Notes: a model not told the origin generated them from the sequence alone. A stretch of DNA of 15,921 bases from Bacteroidales bacterium (GCA_017618435.1 JAFZUH010000297.1:1-15921), one strand, 5' to 3'. Numbered from the stretch's first letter, positions 7,346-15,578 are shown. Made by a program: numbers and translations.

Positions 7346-8176
7346 TTAGAAACTGAGAGAAACTCCTAATCCGTATCTGGAGACTCCAAAGTTGAGCGAA
7401 ACATCTGTTTTGCTATATTTAGGAGCATACTTGCTATTGTATTCATTACACGAAGATACTCTCATTTTTTTGAATGCCACAGTATAGAACGGAATGGAAC
7501 CCAGACATAATAAAGTACCTCCGCCCAACATGGACATAGCCCCAATTAAAGCGGTATAATCCTCTTTAACACCATGGTCATTATAAAGCAACCACAATGG
7601 ACTGAGTACTATACTACAAAGACCTACCGTAAGAAACATCGTACCTGCTATACCCAAAGCATTGCCTTTTTGGTACACGCTATAAGCCTCCGGAGCATAT
7701 TGCCGTATATATGCGACATATTCTTCTGTCGTCATTATGTTTTGAGGATTCTCGCGAATGGTTTTTGCCAATTCCACCGAACTCATACTTCCTACACCAT
7801 CGCCAAAAAGAAAACCTGAAGAAACAACAGTGGAACTACCCAAACCATAACCATTAATTTCACCAATATTGCGGGAAATATAGCGAACCTCTCCTGTCAT
7901 ATATCCCGAAGTTTGTTTCTTGGGTTGAGGAGCAGACGCTTCTTTAAAAACATCTACCGTACCGTTTTCATAAACAATGGAGGAAATGTCCGCCTTTTTC
8001 ATCGTATAAACAGGACCTTCCAAATTGTCAAATTTCTTATATTTGACATCATTTTCACCCACTTCACTTATTTTAGCGGAAATTTTTTGTGCGTCTTTGG
8101 TAATAATTATGTCTTGTGCTTTCACAAAATTGAAGCAACACAGAACAACGAAAATAATAAGAACATATCGTTTCAT
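7346..8176 (-). CDS. Secreted or membrane-anchored hypothetical protein
   Basis: 276 residues, function unknown. Residues 1-20 are a signal peptide with likely cleavage after VKA. Residues 21-75 (DIIITKDAQKISAKISEVG, then VKYKKFDNLEGPVYTMKKADI, then YENGT) form a short beta-rich module that recurs at the N terminus of many uncharacterised Bacteroidetes envelope proteins. A low-complexity Gly/Ser linker (about 105-131) follows, then two hydrophobic segments (172-198 and 209-235). The C terminus (SLNFGVSRYGLGVSLSF) alternates polar and hydrophobic residues and ends in Phe, like an outer-membrane beta strand. It has its own promoter (8206-8213) and sits 104 bases after the feo operon. I cannot assign a role. 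Confidence 0.85.
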   Translation of the reverse strand: MKRYVLIIFVVLCCFNFVKAQDIIITKDAQKISAKISEVGENDVKYKKFDNLEGPVYTMKKADISSIVYENGTVDVFKEASAPQPKKQTSGYMTGEVRYISRNIGEINGYGLGSSTVVSSGFLFGDGVGSMSSVELAKTIRENPQNIMTTEEYVAYIRQYAPEAYSVYQKGNALGIAGTMFLTVGLCSIVLSPLWLLYNDHGVKEDYTALIGAMSMLGGGTLLCLGSIPFYTVAFKKMRVSSCNEYNSKYAPKYSKTDVSLNFGVSRYGLGVSLSF

Positions 8177-8205
8177 AACTACAAAATATTTATGTTTTTA
8201 TTTTG

Positions 8206-8213
8206 CAAAGATA
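8206..8213 (-). promoter_or_regulatory. -7 promoter element of the secreted hypothetical protein
   Basis: The minus strand reads TATCTTTG followed by C, an exact TAnnTTTG match. The expected start point near 8199 gives a leader of about 23 bases before the ATG at 8176. A TTTG (complement of 8237-8240) lies 23 bases upstream, slightly too far for an ideal -33. Confidence 0.6.
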
Positions 8214-8280
8214 TATCTTTTTTTTATATTTGTTCTCAAAAAATAAAAATATTAACTTTCTATTTATTTTGAAACCCCAC

Positions 8281-8439
8281 TTATTTTTTTGCATAATGAC
8301 AAGCATTGCAACCTTCACAGGAACAACAAGCACCTCCGCAACAAGAATTTCCCTTTTTCCTGTTTTTTATACAAATCCATACGGCAACTATGGCCGCCAT
8401 AAGTATCACTATCAAAACAACAATACTTTGCCAGTTCAT
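8281..8439 (-). CDS. FeoB-associated Cys-rich membrane protein
   Basis: 52 residues: one membrane helix (about 5-23, SIVVLIVILMAAIVAVWIC), a basic patch KNRKKG, then the cysteine cluster SCCGGACCSCEGCNACH (32-48), with seven Cys and one His. This matches the short FeoB-associated Cys-rich membrane family (Pfam PF12669) found after feoB in Bacteroidetes and Firmicutes. The cysteines could bind iron or an Fe-S cluster and the protein may take the place of FeoC, but no biochemical role is established. The reading frame extends upstream into feoB; I chose the ATG at 8439 because it follows the feoB stop by 23 bases and gives the family's normal length. Confidence 0.9.
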   Translation of the reverse strand: MNWQSIVVLIVILMAAIVAVWICIKNRKKGNSCCGGACCSCEGCNACHYAKK

Positions 8440-8462
8440 ATATTTTTCTTCTCTGTTAAAAT

Positions 8463-10829
8463 TTATACCAAAGCTGTAACTGTCCAATAGGTGATAAGAG
8501 CAAAAAGCCAAGCCAAGACACACTGGAACACCACCACAAACAAAGCCCATTTGCCTCCCAATTCTCTACGTACAGCAGCAATGGCAGCAACACATGGAGT
8601 ATACAACAAACTGAATATTAGCATAGAAGCAGCTGATGCAATGGTCAAGGCGTCTGTTAAATTTAACACTTCCATGGTTGCCACCACACTTTCTTTTGCC
8701 AAAAATCCGGAAATCAAAGCGGTAACAGCCCGCCAATCGCCCAAACCTATCGGATTGAAAACAGGAGCAATCAAACCGGCTAACCATGCCAACATACTGC
8801 CTTCTCCGTTTTCCACCATCTCAAACCTGAAATTGAAACTTTGTAAAAACCAAATAACAATGGTAGCCACAAAAATAATCGTAAAGGCTCTTTGACAAAA
8901 ATCTTTGGTTTTGTCCCACATAAGATGAAGTGTATTTTTTGCCACTGGCATACGATAATTGGGCAATTCCATTACAAAAGGTGCGGCTTCGCTTTTTGTA
9001 CCAATGTGTTTGCCTATCAAAGCAACTATCACACCTATAATGATACTCAACAAATAAAGACCTATCAATATCAAACCTCCATGTCCGGGGAAAAATGCCG
9101 CCGTAAAAAATGCAAAAATAGGAATTTTGGCAGAACAACTCATAAATGGAGTCAGAAGGATAGTTTTCAGTCTGTCTTTTGCAGACGGCAATGTTCTTGT
9201 AGCCATAACAGCAGGCACCGAACAGCCAAAACCTATCAAAAGCGGCACAATACTACGCCCCGACAAACCCAAACGTCTCAACAAGCTATCGGTAACAAAG
9301 GCTATACGAGCCATATAACCGCTATCTTCTATCAAACTGAGGAAGAAAAACAAAATGACAATAATAGGAACAAAACTGAGCACACTGCCCACTCCGCCAA
9401 AAATAGCATCAACAACCAAAGAAATCACAACAGGACTCATTTGGGCTTTTCCCATACCCGTTTCACATACGCCTGCCAACCAGCCAATACCTTCATCTAA
9501 CCCATCTTGAAGCGGGGCACCTAACAAGTCTATACTCATCCATATCACCAAACACATTACAAGTATAAAAATAGGAATGGCAGTCCATTTGCCCGTGAGT
9601 ATTTTGTCTATTTTCCGGCTTTTGAGTGTTTCTTTGCTTTCTTTTTCGACTTTGAATACCGTTTGTTCACAAAGACTATGTATAAAATCGAAACGCATAT
9701 CTGCAATGGCAGCACTACGGTCCATGCCACGTTCCTCCTCCATTTGCAATAGAATATGTTCCAATGTCTCTTTCTCGTTTTGCGACAAATTCAAGGCTTG
9801 AAGAATACTTTCATCGCCTTCCACCAACTTGCCGGCGGCAAAACGTATAGGCAAGCCCGCTTCTTCGGCATGGTCTTCAATCAAGTGCATAATACTATGC
9901 AAACAACGATGTACGGCTCCTCCGTCTTCATTTTTGTGACAAAAATCCTGACGTAAAGGTTTTTCTTGATATTTGGCCACATGCAGAGCATGTTCTATCA
10001 ATTCATCAACACCTTCATTTTTTGATGCCGAAACAGGAACAACGGGAATGCCCAATATTTTTTCCATTTCGTTGATACGAATGCTTCCACCATTGTTTCG
10101 TACTTCGTCCATCATATTCAATGCCAAAACCATCGGAACATCTAATTCCATCAGTTGCATAGTAAGATACAAATTTCGCTCTATATTGCTGGCATCTACA
10201 ATATTTATAATTGCCTGCGGTTTTTCTTCTATGATAAAATTTCTTGATATAACCTCTTCAGAAGTATACGGCGATAGTGAATAAATGCCGGGCAAATCCA
10301 CCACCTTTGTATTGGCATGTTTTTTTATACTACCTTCTTTGCGTTCCACGGTTACGCCGGGAAAGTTGCCCACATGCTGATTGGAACCTGTCAGTTGGTT
10401 GAAAAGTGTTGTTTTACCACAATTTTGTTGCCCTGCCAAGGCAAAAACAAGTTTTGTACCCTCCGGCAAGGGGTGTTCTTCTGCCTTGGAATGATACTTG
10501 CCCGATTCCCCCAGTCCGGGATGAGAATTATGTTCATGCAAAGAATCGCGATAGGCTTCTTCTGCTTTTGTTTCAATGTTTTGTTTTCGTTCCGACACTT
10601 TGTCTTCGTTCAAACTCACTTGAATCTGTTCCGCTTCAGACAAACGCAACGAAAGAGAATATCCGTGTACACGCACTTCCATCGGGTCTCCCATCGGAGC
10701 ATATTTCAATATCGAAATTGCTGTACCGGGAATAATCCCCATATCCAACAAATGCTGCCGCAATGCACCCTGCGAACCGACCGCTGTTACAATAGCCTTT
10801 TGCCCTATTTCCAATTCTTTTAATGTCAT
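8463..10829 (-). CDS. feoB: FeoA-FeoB fusion, ferrous iron transporter
   Basis: 788 residues. Residues 1-73 are a complete FeoA-type SH3-like domain; a charged His/Glu-rich linker (about 75-122) joins it to FeoB. The G domain has G1 GQQNCGKTT (133-141), the switch Thr in GNFPGVTVE (154-162), G3 DLPG (178-181), G4 NMMDE (238-242) and G5 SASKNEG (267-273). The helical linker is followed by the membrane domain with both Gate motifs, including GCSVPA (535-540) and PFMSCSAKIP (561-570), whose Cys residues are proposed to line the pore. It imports Fe(II) across the inner membrane under GTP control. The fusion of FeoA and FeoB is common in Bacteroidetes. The Cys-rich gene follows directly. The promoter at 10854-10861 is divergent from the alcohol dehydrogenase gene; I do not see a confident Fur box. 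Confidence 0.97.
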   Translation of the reverse strand: MTLKELEIGQKAIVTAVGSQGALRQHLLDMGIIPGTAISILKYAPMGDPMEVRVHGYSLSLRLSEAEQIQVSLNEDKVSERKQNIETKAEEAYRDSLHEHNSHPGLGESGKYHSKAEEHPLPEGTKLVFALAGQQNCGKTTLFNQLTGSNQHVGNFPGVTVERKEGSIKKHANTKVVDLPGIYSLSPYTSEEVISRNFIIEEKPQAIINIVDASNIERNLYLTMQLMELDVPMVLALNMMDEVRNNGGSIRINEMEKILGIPVVPVSASKNEGVDELIEHALHVAKYQEKPLRQDFCHKNEDGGAVHRCLHSIMHLIEDHAEEAGLPIRFAAGKLVEGDESILQALNLSQNEKETLEHILLQMEEERGMDRSAAIADMRFDFIHSLCEQTVFKVEKESKETLKSRKIDKILTGKWTAIPIFILVMCLVIWMSIDLLGAPLQDGLDEGIGWLAGVCETGMGKAQMSPVVISLVVDAIFGGVGSVLSFVPIIVILFFFLSLIEDSGYMARIAFVTDSLLRRLGLSGRSIVPLLIGFGCSVPAVMATRTLPSAKDRLKTILLTPFMSCSAKIPIFAFFTAAFFPGHGGLILIGLYLLSIIIGVIVALIGKHIGTKSEAAPFVMELPNYRMPVAKNTLHLMWDKTKDFCQRAFTIIFVATIVIWFLQSFNFRFEMVENGEGSMLAWLAGLIAPVFNPIGLGDWRAVTALISGFLAKESVVATMEVLNLTDALTIASAASMLIFSLLYTPCVAAIAAVRRELGGKWALFVVVFQCVLAWLFALITYWTVTALV

Positions 10830-10853
10830 ATCAATTATATTTTATAGAATATA

Positions 10854-10861
10854 CAAAGATA
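10854..10861 (-). promoter_or_regulatory. -7 promoter element of feoAB
   Basis: The minus strand reads TATCTTTG, an exact TAnnTTTG match, about 25 bases before the ATG at 10829. The -33 region falls in 10880-10895, where the plus strand has TATCCCTA-tttt-TAGTGATT, an imperfect inverted repeat that may be an operator. Confidence 0.6.
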
Positions 10862-10978
10862 ACATGTTTTATTTATATTTTTTATCCCTATTTTTAGTGA
10901 TTTTTTTTGCCCTAAAACTTACTACAAAATACATATATATATATATTTCAATTATTTAATAGACTTATATTATTTTTT

Positions 10979-10998
10979 TATCCCCTTTTATAGGGATA
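10979..10998. promoter_or_regulatory. Inverted repeat TATCCC-N8-GGGATA in the feoAB/fucO divergent region
   Basis: Six-base perfect arms (10979-10984 and 10993-10998) sit about 50-65 bases upstream of the alcohol dehydrogenase -7 element. A second TATCCCTA occurs at 10882-10889 near the feoAB -33 region. The recurrence suggests a shared regulator binding site, but the motif matches no regulator I know. An (AT)7 run at 10933-10946 lies between the two copies. Nothing else stands out in the 254-base spacer. Confidence 0.35.
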
Positions 10999-11045
10999 CG
11001 AAAAAATTTATACAAAAAAAACACATATCACACTTTAAAAATGAG

Positions 11046-11053
11046 TACCTTTG
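11046..11053 (+). promoter_or_regulatory. -7 promoter element of the alcohol dehydrogenase gene
   Basis: TACCTTTG followed by C is an exact TAnnTTTG match. A start point near 11060 gives a leader of about 24 bases. It also shows that the longer reading frame from 11051 cannot be used, because its first codon lies within the promoter, and supports the ATG at 11084. Confidence 0.7.
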
Positions 11054-11083
11054 CAAATACAAACCAACAATAAAAACAACAAT

Positions 11084-12238
11084 ATGGTAAACAGATTCAT
11101 TTTAAACGAAGTTTCATACTTCGGACCCGGTTCCCGCAAAGAGTTGCCCGGTGTTGTGGCACGCCTTGGATTCAAAAAGGCTTTGGTTGTTACCGACAAA
11201 GGTCTTATGCAATTCGGAGTAGCACAAAAAGTGCTTGATGTAATGAACGAGGCAGGTATAGCCTACGAAATTTTTGACGATGTAAAACCCAATCCTACGG
11301 TTTCAAATGTAAAAAACGGTATTGAGGCCTGCAAAAAAGCACAAGCCGATTTTATCGTGGCTATTGGCGGAGGCTCCTCAATGGATACAGCCAAAGGTAT
11401 CGGTATCGTAATTAACAACCCTGAATTTTCCGATATAGTTTCACTTGAAGGAGTTGCCGACACCAAGAAAAAATCATTACCGATAATCGCATTGCCTACC
11501 ACTGCCGGCACCGCTGCAGAAACCACCATCAATTATGTTATCATAGACGAAAGCCGTCAGGCTAAAATGGTATGTGTAGACCCTAATGACATTCCTTGCG
11601 TGGCTATTATTGATGCGGAATTGATGTATTCTTTACCCAAAAGTCTAACCGCAGCAACAGGTATGGACGCCATGACCCACGCTATTGAAGGACTTATCAC
11701 CAAAGCCGCATGGGAACTTTCTGATATGTTTGAAATAAAAGCTATAGAAATGATTTATAAGTATTTGCCAATGGCAGTCAATGAACCTACCAATCCGATA
11801 GGCCGTGATGGTATGGCCGTTGCCCAATATGTGGCAGGAATGGCTTTTTCCAATGTCGGCCTTGGCGTTGACCATGGTATGGCACATCCGCTTTCCGCCC
11901 TCTTTGACGTACCCCATGGAGTAGCCTGTGCTATGTTGTTGCCAACGATAATGCGTTTCAATATGCCTGCCGCTATGGACAAATATGTGGAAATAGCCAA
12001 GGCTTGTGGCGTGTATAAAACGGGCATGTCCACTGCAGAAGCCGCAGAAGCCGCCTGCACTGCTATTGAAGATTTAAGTGCTCGCGTAGGGACAAACAAA
12101 CGATTGGGAGAATTAGGTATTACTGAAAAAGATATACCTGCATTGGCAGAACAAGCCATAAACGATGTTTGTACTCCCGGCAATCCGCGTGAGGTAAGCA
12201 AACAGGATATTATTGATTTGTATCACAAAATCTTGTAA
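11084..12238 (+). CDS. fucO: Iron-dependent alcohol dehydrogenase, lactaldehyde reductase-like (FucO)
   Basis: 384 residues, almost exactly the length of E. coli FucO, with close similarity from end to end (for example MVNRFILNE, SNVGLGVDHGMAHPL, DDVCTGGNPRE-like DDVCTPGNPRE near the end). The NAD-binding GGGS is at 95-98 and PTTAGTAAE at 138-146. The metal ligands expected for group III dehydrogenases are present: Asp195, His199, His264 and His278. Family role: NADH-dependent reduction of L-lactaldehyde to 1,2-propanediol during fucose or rhamnose fermentation; related enzymes reduce other short aldehydes. No fucose or rhamnose genes lie nearby, so the in vivo substrate is an inference. It is monocistronic, with its own promoter and terminator. 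Confidence 0.92.
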   Translation: MVNRFILNEVSYFGPGSRKELPGVVARLGFKKALVVTDKGLMQFGVAQKVLDVMNEAGIAYEIFDDVKPNPTVSNVKNGIEACKKAQADFIVAIGGGSSMDTAKGIGIVINNPEFSDIVSLEGVADTKKKSLPIIALPTTAGTAAETTINYVIIDESRQAKMVCVDPNDIPCVAIIDAELMYSLPKSLTAATGMDAMTHAIEGLITKAAWELSDMFEIKAIEMIYKYLPMAVNEPTNPIGRDGMAVAQYVAGMAFSNVGLGVDHGMAHPLSALFDVPHGVACAMLLPTIMRFNMPAAMDKYVEIAKACGVYKTGMSTAEAAEAACTAIEDLSARVGTNKRLGELGITEKDIPALAEQAINDVCTPGNPREVSKQDIIDLYHKIL

Positions 12239-12293
12239 GATTTTATAATATACAAAACGGTTTGTTGTGTTTCGCAACTGCAAAGATAAACCT

Positions 12294-12329
12294 CAGGGCT
12301 GATATTTTGATATATCAGCCCTGTTTTTT
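12294..12329 (+). terminator. Rho-independent terminator of the alcohol dehydrogenase gene
   Basis: A perfect 12-base-pair stem, CAGGGCTGATAT (12294-12305) with ATATCAGCCCTG (12312-12323), closes a six-base loop and is followed by six T on the plus strand. It is 56 bases past the stop codon. Confidence 0.92.
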
Positions 12330-12344
12330 CCTTTGTCCGAACGA

Positions 12345-12364
12345 CTGCCATAATATGACAGCCC
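12345..12364. repeat. Second copy of the 20-base palindromic repeat
   Basis: CTGCCATAATATGACAGCCC is identical to 233-252, and the flanks are partly similar (CGACTGCC against CGGCTGCC). It lies between the alcohol dehydrogenase terminator and the end of the MATE gene, with no promoter beside it. That argues for a dispersed intergenic repeat over an operator at this copy. Confidence 0.6.
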
Positions 12365-12378
12365 GACAGATTCATTTC

Positions 12379-12417
12379 CTCCTCCCTGAAGAGGGACTAC
12401 TATAGGTGGCGAAGGAG
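12379..12417. repeat. Hairpin-forming intergenic sequence, possible dispersed repeat
   Basis: TCCCT (12383-12387) pairs with AGGGA (12392-12396) around GAAG, and CTCC (12379-12382) can pair with GGAG (12414-12417) around it, enclosing CTATAGGTGGCGAAGG. This purine/pyrimidine-skewed block is unlike the surrounding AT-rich spacer and resembles short repeats I have seen between Bacteroidetes genes, but only one copy is in the window. It could alternatively act in 3' processing of the MATE transcript. Confidence 0.3.
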
Positions 12418-12444
12418 TTTATTAAAATTTTCACCTATCTATTT

Positions 12445-13881
12445 CTATCTTTCCTCTATCTTCGGTCCAGCTTCTTTATGAGGTCGGCGTTCTGGCGGTA
12501 TATAATCAGCACGGAAAACTTTACGTTGGGAAAGCAATAGCAATGCAGCGAGTATTGTTCCCAATACATCACATATTGTACAGGTAACCCATACCCCTGT
12601 CAGACCTACGCCACCCAAGCGGACAAATACCATCGGAATAAGAAACATCATCGGAATGAGAAAAAGCACTTGTCGTGAAAGGCTCGTAACAATTGCTATC
12701 CATGGTTTGTCTATACTCTGGAAAAACTGCGAATTGGTAATCGTAAAGGCAATCAAAGGCATCATAATATTAAGATAACGCATAGAGGGTACTGCAATAG
12801 CAATCAGTGCATCATCTGTCGTAAAAAGCCGAAGTATGATATGCGGAATGCATATAGCCAATATCGCCCCCAAAGTGCCTACAGCAATTGTCCATTTCAT
12901 GGTCAGAGCAAAAACCTCCCGCAAACGATGGTTCTGCTTCGCTCCATAATTATATCCGGCAATAGGTTGCATGCCTTGGCACATGCCTAACATGAACATC
13001 ACCAAAAAAGAAGCGTATGTATTCACAAGTCCGTATGCCCCGACAGCAAGGTCGCCGCCATTGGGTACGGCAAGCATATTGCCGTATCGGAGCAATTGTC
13101 TGTTGAGCAAAGCCACGACAAACGAAGCGGCAAAATTCATCAGAAAAGGACTAAGACCTATCAATAACACATTGCGGAATATATATAATTTGGGAACCCA
13201 AACATGCCGTTTGAAACGTATAAACGATTGAGGGGATACAAAATGCAACAAGGCTGCCATAGACATGATAATCATGGAAATAGTTGTGGACCATGCCGCC
13301 CCCGCTATACCCCAGCCAAAAACCACAATAAACAAGGCATCAAGCAATATATTCAATGTGGCACCGAACACAATTATCCACATACTTTTAGCAGGATAAC
13401 CGCTCGCACGCATAAGACCTGTCAAATTTAAGGTCATAGTAGTGAAAAACATACCCGGCAAAACTATCTGCATATATTCACGGGCATAGGCTATTGTTTC
13501 CACTGAAGCCCCAAAAAGATTCAGAATATTATCCATAAAGATATATCCGCAACTGACAAAAAACATACCGAACAAAAAGGTCATCAACATACTGTTGCCC
13601 AATATTTTCTCTGCCCACCTGATATCCTTTCGCCCCAAAACAATACTCATTCGGGCAGAAGCCCCAACACCCACCAAAGAACCGAAAGCATGTATGATAT
13701 TCATAACAGGCAACGTGATGGCCAGACCGGCAATAGCCAACCCGCTGACATATTGACCTAAAAATATTCTATCAACAATATTGTATATCGATGCCACCAC
13801 CTGCATAACTACAGCAGGCAAAGCATATTGCCACAACAAATGCCCTATAGGCTTGGTTTCCAATTCTTTTGTCTTATCCAC
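12445..13881 (-). CDS. MATE family efflux transporter
   Basis: 478 residues, normal length for the multi-antimicrobial extrusion family. The sequence reads as about 12 hydrophobic helices in two six-helix halves; the first begins LLWQYALPAVVMQVVASIYNIVDRIFLGQ (15-43), the usual family opening, and the second half begins near the FRNVLLIGLSPFLMN stretch (about 234-248). It probably exports cationic drugs or metabolites using Na+ or H+ gradients; substrate cannot be read from sequence. The start codon is GTG (13879-13881). No earlier ATG fits, and the consensus promoter 32-39 bases upstream supports this start. It lies 89 bases after the methyltransferase gene in the same orientation but has its own promoter. 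Confidence 0.95.
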   Translation of the reverse strand: MDKTKELETKPIGHLLWQYALPAVVMQVVASIYNIVDRIFLGQYVSGLAIAGLAITLPVMNIIHAFGSLVGVGASARMSIVLGRKDIRWAEKILGNSMLMTFLFGMFFVSCGYIFMDNILNLFGASVETIAYAREYMQIVLPGMFFTTMTLNLTGLMRASGYPAKSMWIIVFGATLNILLDALFIVVFGWGIAGAAWSTTISMIIMSMAALLHFVSPQSFIRFKRHVWVPKLYIFRNVLLIGLSPFLMNFAASFVVALLNRQLLRYGNMLAVPNGGDLAVGAYGLVNTYASFLVMFMLGMCQGMQPIAGYNYGAKQNHRLREVFALTMKWTIAVGTLGAILAICIPHIILRLFTTDDALIAIAVPSMRYLNIMMPLIAFTITNSQFFQSIDKPWIAIVTSLSRQVLFLIPMMFLIPMVFVRLGGVGLTGVWVTCTICDVLGTILAALLLLSQRKVFRADYIPPERRPHKEAGPKIEER

Positions 13882-13912
13882 TTCGGGTTATTTCTCTTTC
13901 AGTTCAAGGTTG

Positions 13913-13920
13913 CAAAAATA
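13913..13920 (-). promoter_or_regulatory. -7 promoter element of the MATE gene
   Basis: The minus strand reads TATTTTTG followed by C, an exact TAnnTTTG match. The expected start near 13906 gives a leader of about 25 bases before the GTG at 13881. Confidence 0.6.
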
Positions 13921-13970
13921 AGCAAAATTCTACTATCTCCGACACTTTTATTGTACTTTTCGTTTCAATT

Positions 13971-15578
13971 TTATCTCCGCACTCTATATGTTCCGTTATG
14001 TTTTTCCAAATTCAAATAGGTTAAAAAATTTTCTTCATTAAAAACAGTATAATGTTCATAATATTTGTGAAACAAAGGCAATTGTTCCAAATCGCTACGC
14101 AAAATTTTATGGGTATTGAAAATGTGCCGGAACAACCAAGACATCAAATCACTGTTCAACATATCGGCAACTTGTCGGTTGCTCAAAGGAAAATTCTCAT
14201 TTACTATAAATAAATTCGCACTATTGAGAATTAAGGATTGCCGTCTGTCGCAACAGCAGATTATACGATTGGAAATAAAACGATAAACAACCTTTTCTTC
14301 TGCATAATAAAAACTTATAGGAGCCACTTGTTGGCACCGCGATAAATCCTTGTCAATAAAATATTTAGGTAAAGAAAAACCGTTTTTTGTAATATCTTGC
14401 CCCCTATATATGGGAACACAATTTTCTTCTTTTTCTGTTTTTAATATATGTTTGTTATCCCCTGTAACTATACCTAATGCCCATTGGGCATTGTTTTGCA
14501 ACTTATGATGTGGTAGGGAATACAAATATGATATGACATTATTATCTTCATTATTTGTTGTAAAATTAAAAATATGTTTTGGCAAAACATTATAATCCAA
14601 TTGATTCCGATAATATTTTTGATTTTCACTTTCACAATCAATTTTACCATTAAGGGGTGCATTGGACAATATTAGAGAATGGGATTTTGTCAATAAATTC
14701 CCGAATTTCCCATAATTTGCCATTTTCAAAACATTGTAGTTTAATACTTTTTTTCGTATATCCTCAAATGATGCAACAAAATAAAACGACTCCGGCAACA
14801 AAAAACCCAAAATACCGTTTTCTTTCAACATATACAAAGAGGCTGCCAAAAACAAAGAACAAGTATCTACACTATTGCCTGTATGATATATGTTTGACCA
14901 TTTGTTTTTATCTGCTTTCGGCAACTTTTTCCCCCACGGCGGATTTGTAAAAATATAATCAAATTTATGTGAAATTTTTTGACTTATGGAAAGAAAATCT
15001 TCACAAACGATATGATTGCATGCTTTGCCTGTCAATTCTTTTATTCTGTGTTTTGTAATGGCAACTGCATTTGCATCTATATCGTAAGCGTATATATTTT
15101 CTATTTTAAAACCTCTTTTTAATGCAGCGACAACAAAATTTCCACCCCCGCAACAAGGTTCTAAAAATGTTTTATTTGAAACATTTCCCTCTATACTTTG
15201 AAACATATCATCAACAATATGTTGGGGGGTATAATAAATTCCTTCTTTGTTCCGATATGACTCCGATAGAGAATGTTCATAGTCATTTGCTATTGTTTTT
15301 CCACATTGTTGGTTTTGAATCAAATCAACAATATGTTTTGATAATTCTATGTGGTCATGAACATCTTTGTTTTGCTTGTTGGCTCTTGTCGTTAGTTTGG
15401 TAACACCTATTGAATCGGACACAAAATTTTCAAAACTTGTATATAATATGTTTCCTTTTAAAGGTGACCGCAACAATCCTTCATGTATCCAATTTTTTAT
15501 AGTCGGGACAGATACTCCTAATTGTTCAGCCACATCTTTTATGGAAATTAATGATTCGTTTTCTTTAACACTATCCAA
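13971..15578 (-). CDS. HTH-fused N6-adenine DNA methyltransferase-like protein (Eco57I/TaqI type)
   Basis: 535 residues. Residues about 11-36 (ISIKDVAEQLGVSVPTIKNWIHEGLL) are a MerR/excisionase-like winged helix-turn-helix. The methyltransferase core follows: motif X-like GIYYTPQHIVDDM (113-125), motif I FLEPCCGGGNF (138-148), AYDID (164-168), CEDFL (192-196) and catalytic NPPW (212-215). A TaqI-like specificity region (about 360-500, with PIYRGQDI and a DLEQLPLF-like end) completes it. It should methylate adenine N6 in a specific DNA site. No nuclease domain or nuclease gene is in the window, so it is an orphan enzyme here or part of a system extending to the right. The start is uncertain: the 5' end has only TTG at 15578, with no ATG before residue 125 and an in-frame stop at 15644-15642. 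Its sequence is visibly AT-richer than its neighbours, suggesting transfer. Confidence 0.85.
   Translation of the reverse strand: MDSVKENESLISIKDVAEQLGVSVPTIKNWIHEGLLRSPLKGNILYTSFENFVSDSIGVTKLTTRANKQNKDVHDHIELSKHIVDLIQNQQCGKTIANDYEHSLSESYRNKEGIYYTPQHIVDDMFQSIEGNVSNKTFLEPCCGGGNFVVAALKRGFKIENIYAYDIDANAVAITKHRIKELTGKACNHIVCEDFLSISQKISHKFDYIFTNPPWGKKLPKADKNKWSNIYHTGNSVDTCSLFLAASLYMLKENGILGFLLPESFYFVASFEDIRKKVLNYNVLKMANYGKFGNLLTKSHSLILSNAPLNGKIDCESENQKYYRNQLDYNVLPKHIFNFTTNNEDNNVISYLYSLPHHKLQNNAQWALGIVTGDNKHILKTEKEENCVPIYRGQDITKNGFSLPKYFIDKDLSRCQQVAPISFYYAEEKVVYRFISNRIICCCDRRQSLILNSANLFIVNENFPLSNRQVADMLNSDLMSWLFRHIFNTHKILRSDLEQLPLFHKYYEHYTVFNEENFLTYLNLEKHNGTYRVRR

Noticed and set aside
8440..8550. 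N-terminal extension of the Cys-rich protein into feoB
   Set aside because: It overlaps the feoB coding region in another frame; the ATG at 8439 gives the expected 52-residue protein with a proper membrane helix at its start.
8892..9500. Long plus-strand frame (202 residues) opposite feoB
   Set aside because: Antisense to a well-supported feoB sequence; its composition (Gln, His, Thr, Cys rich) is typical of a shadow frame and it has no recognisable motif.
10933..10946. (AT)7 dinucleotide run in the feoAB/fucO spacer
   Set aside because: Short, simple and expected in AT-rich DNA; no evidence for phase variation because it is not placed within a promoter spacer or coding region.
11051..11083. 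Eleven extra residues at the start of the alcohol dehydrogenase
   Set aside because: The extension begins at a TTG within the -7 promoter element, and FucO homologues start at the internal MVNRF-like position.
12294..12323. 12-pair stem as a transposon end or attachment site
   Set aside because: Its position after a stop codon and the following T-run make it an ordinary terminator.
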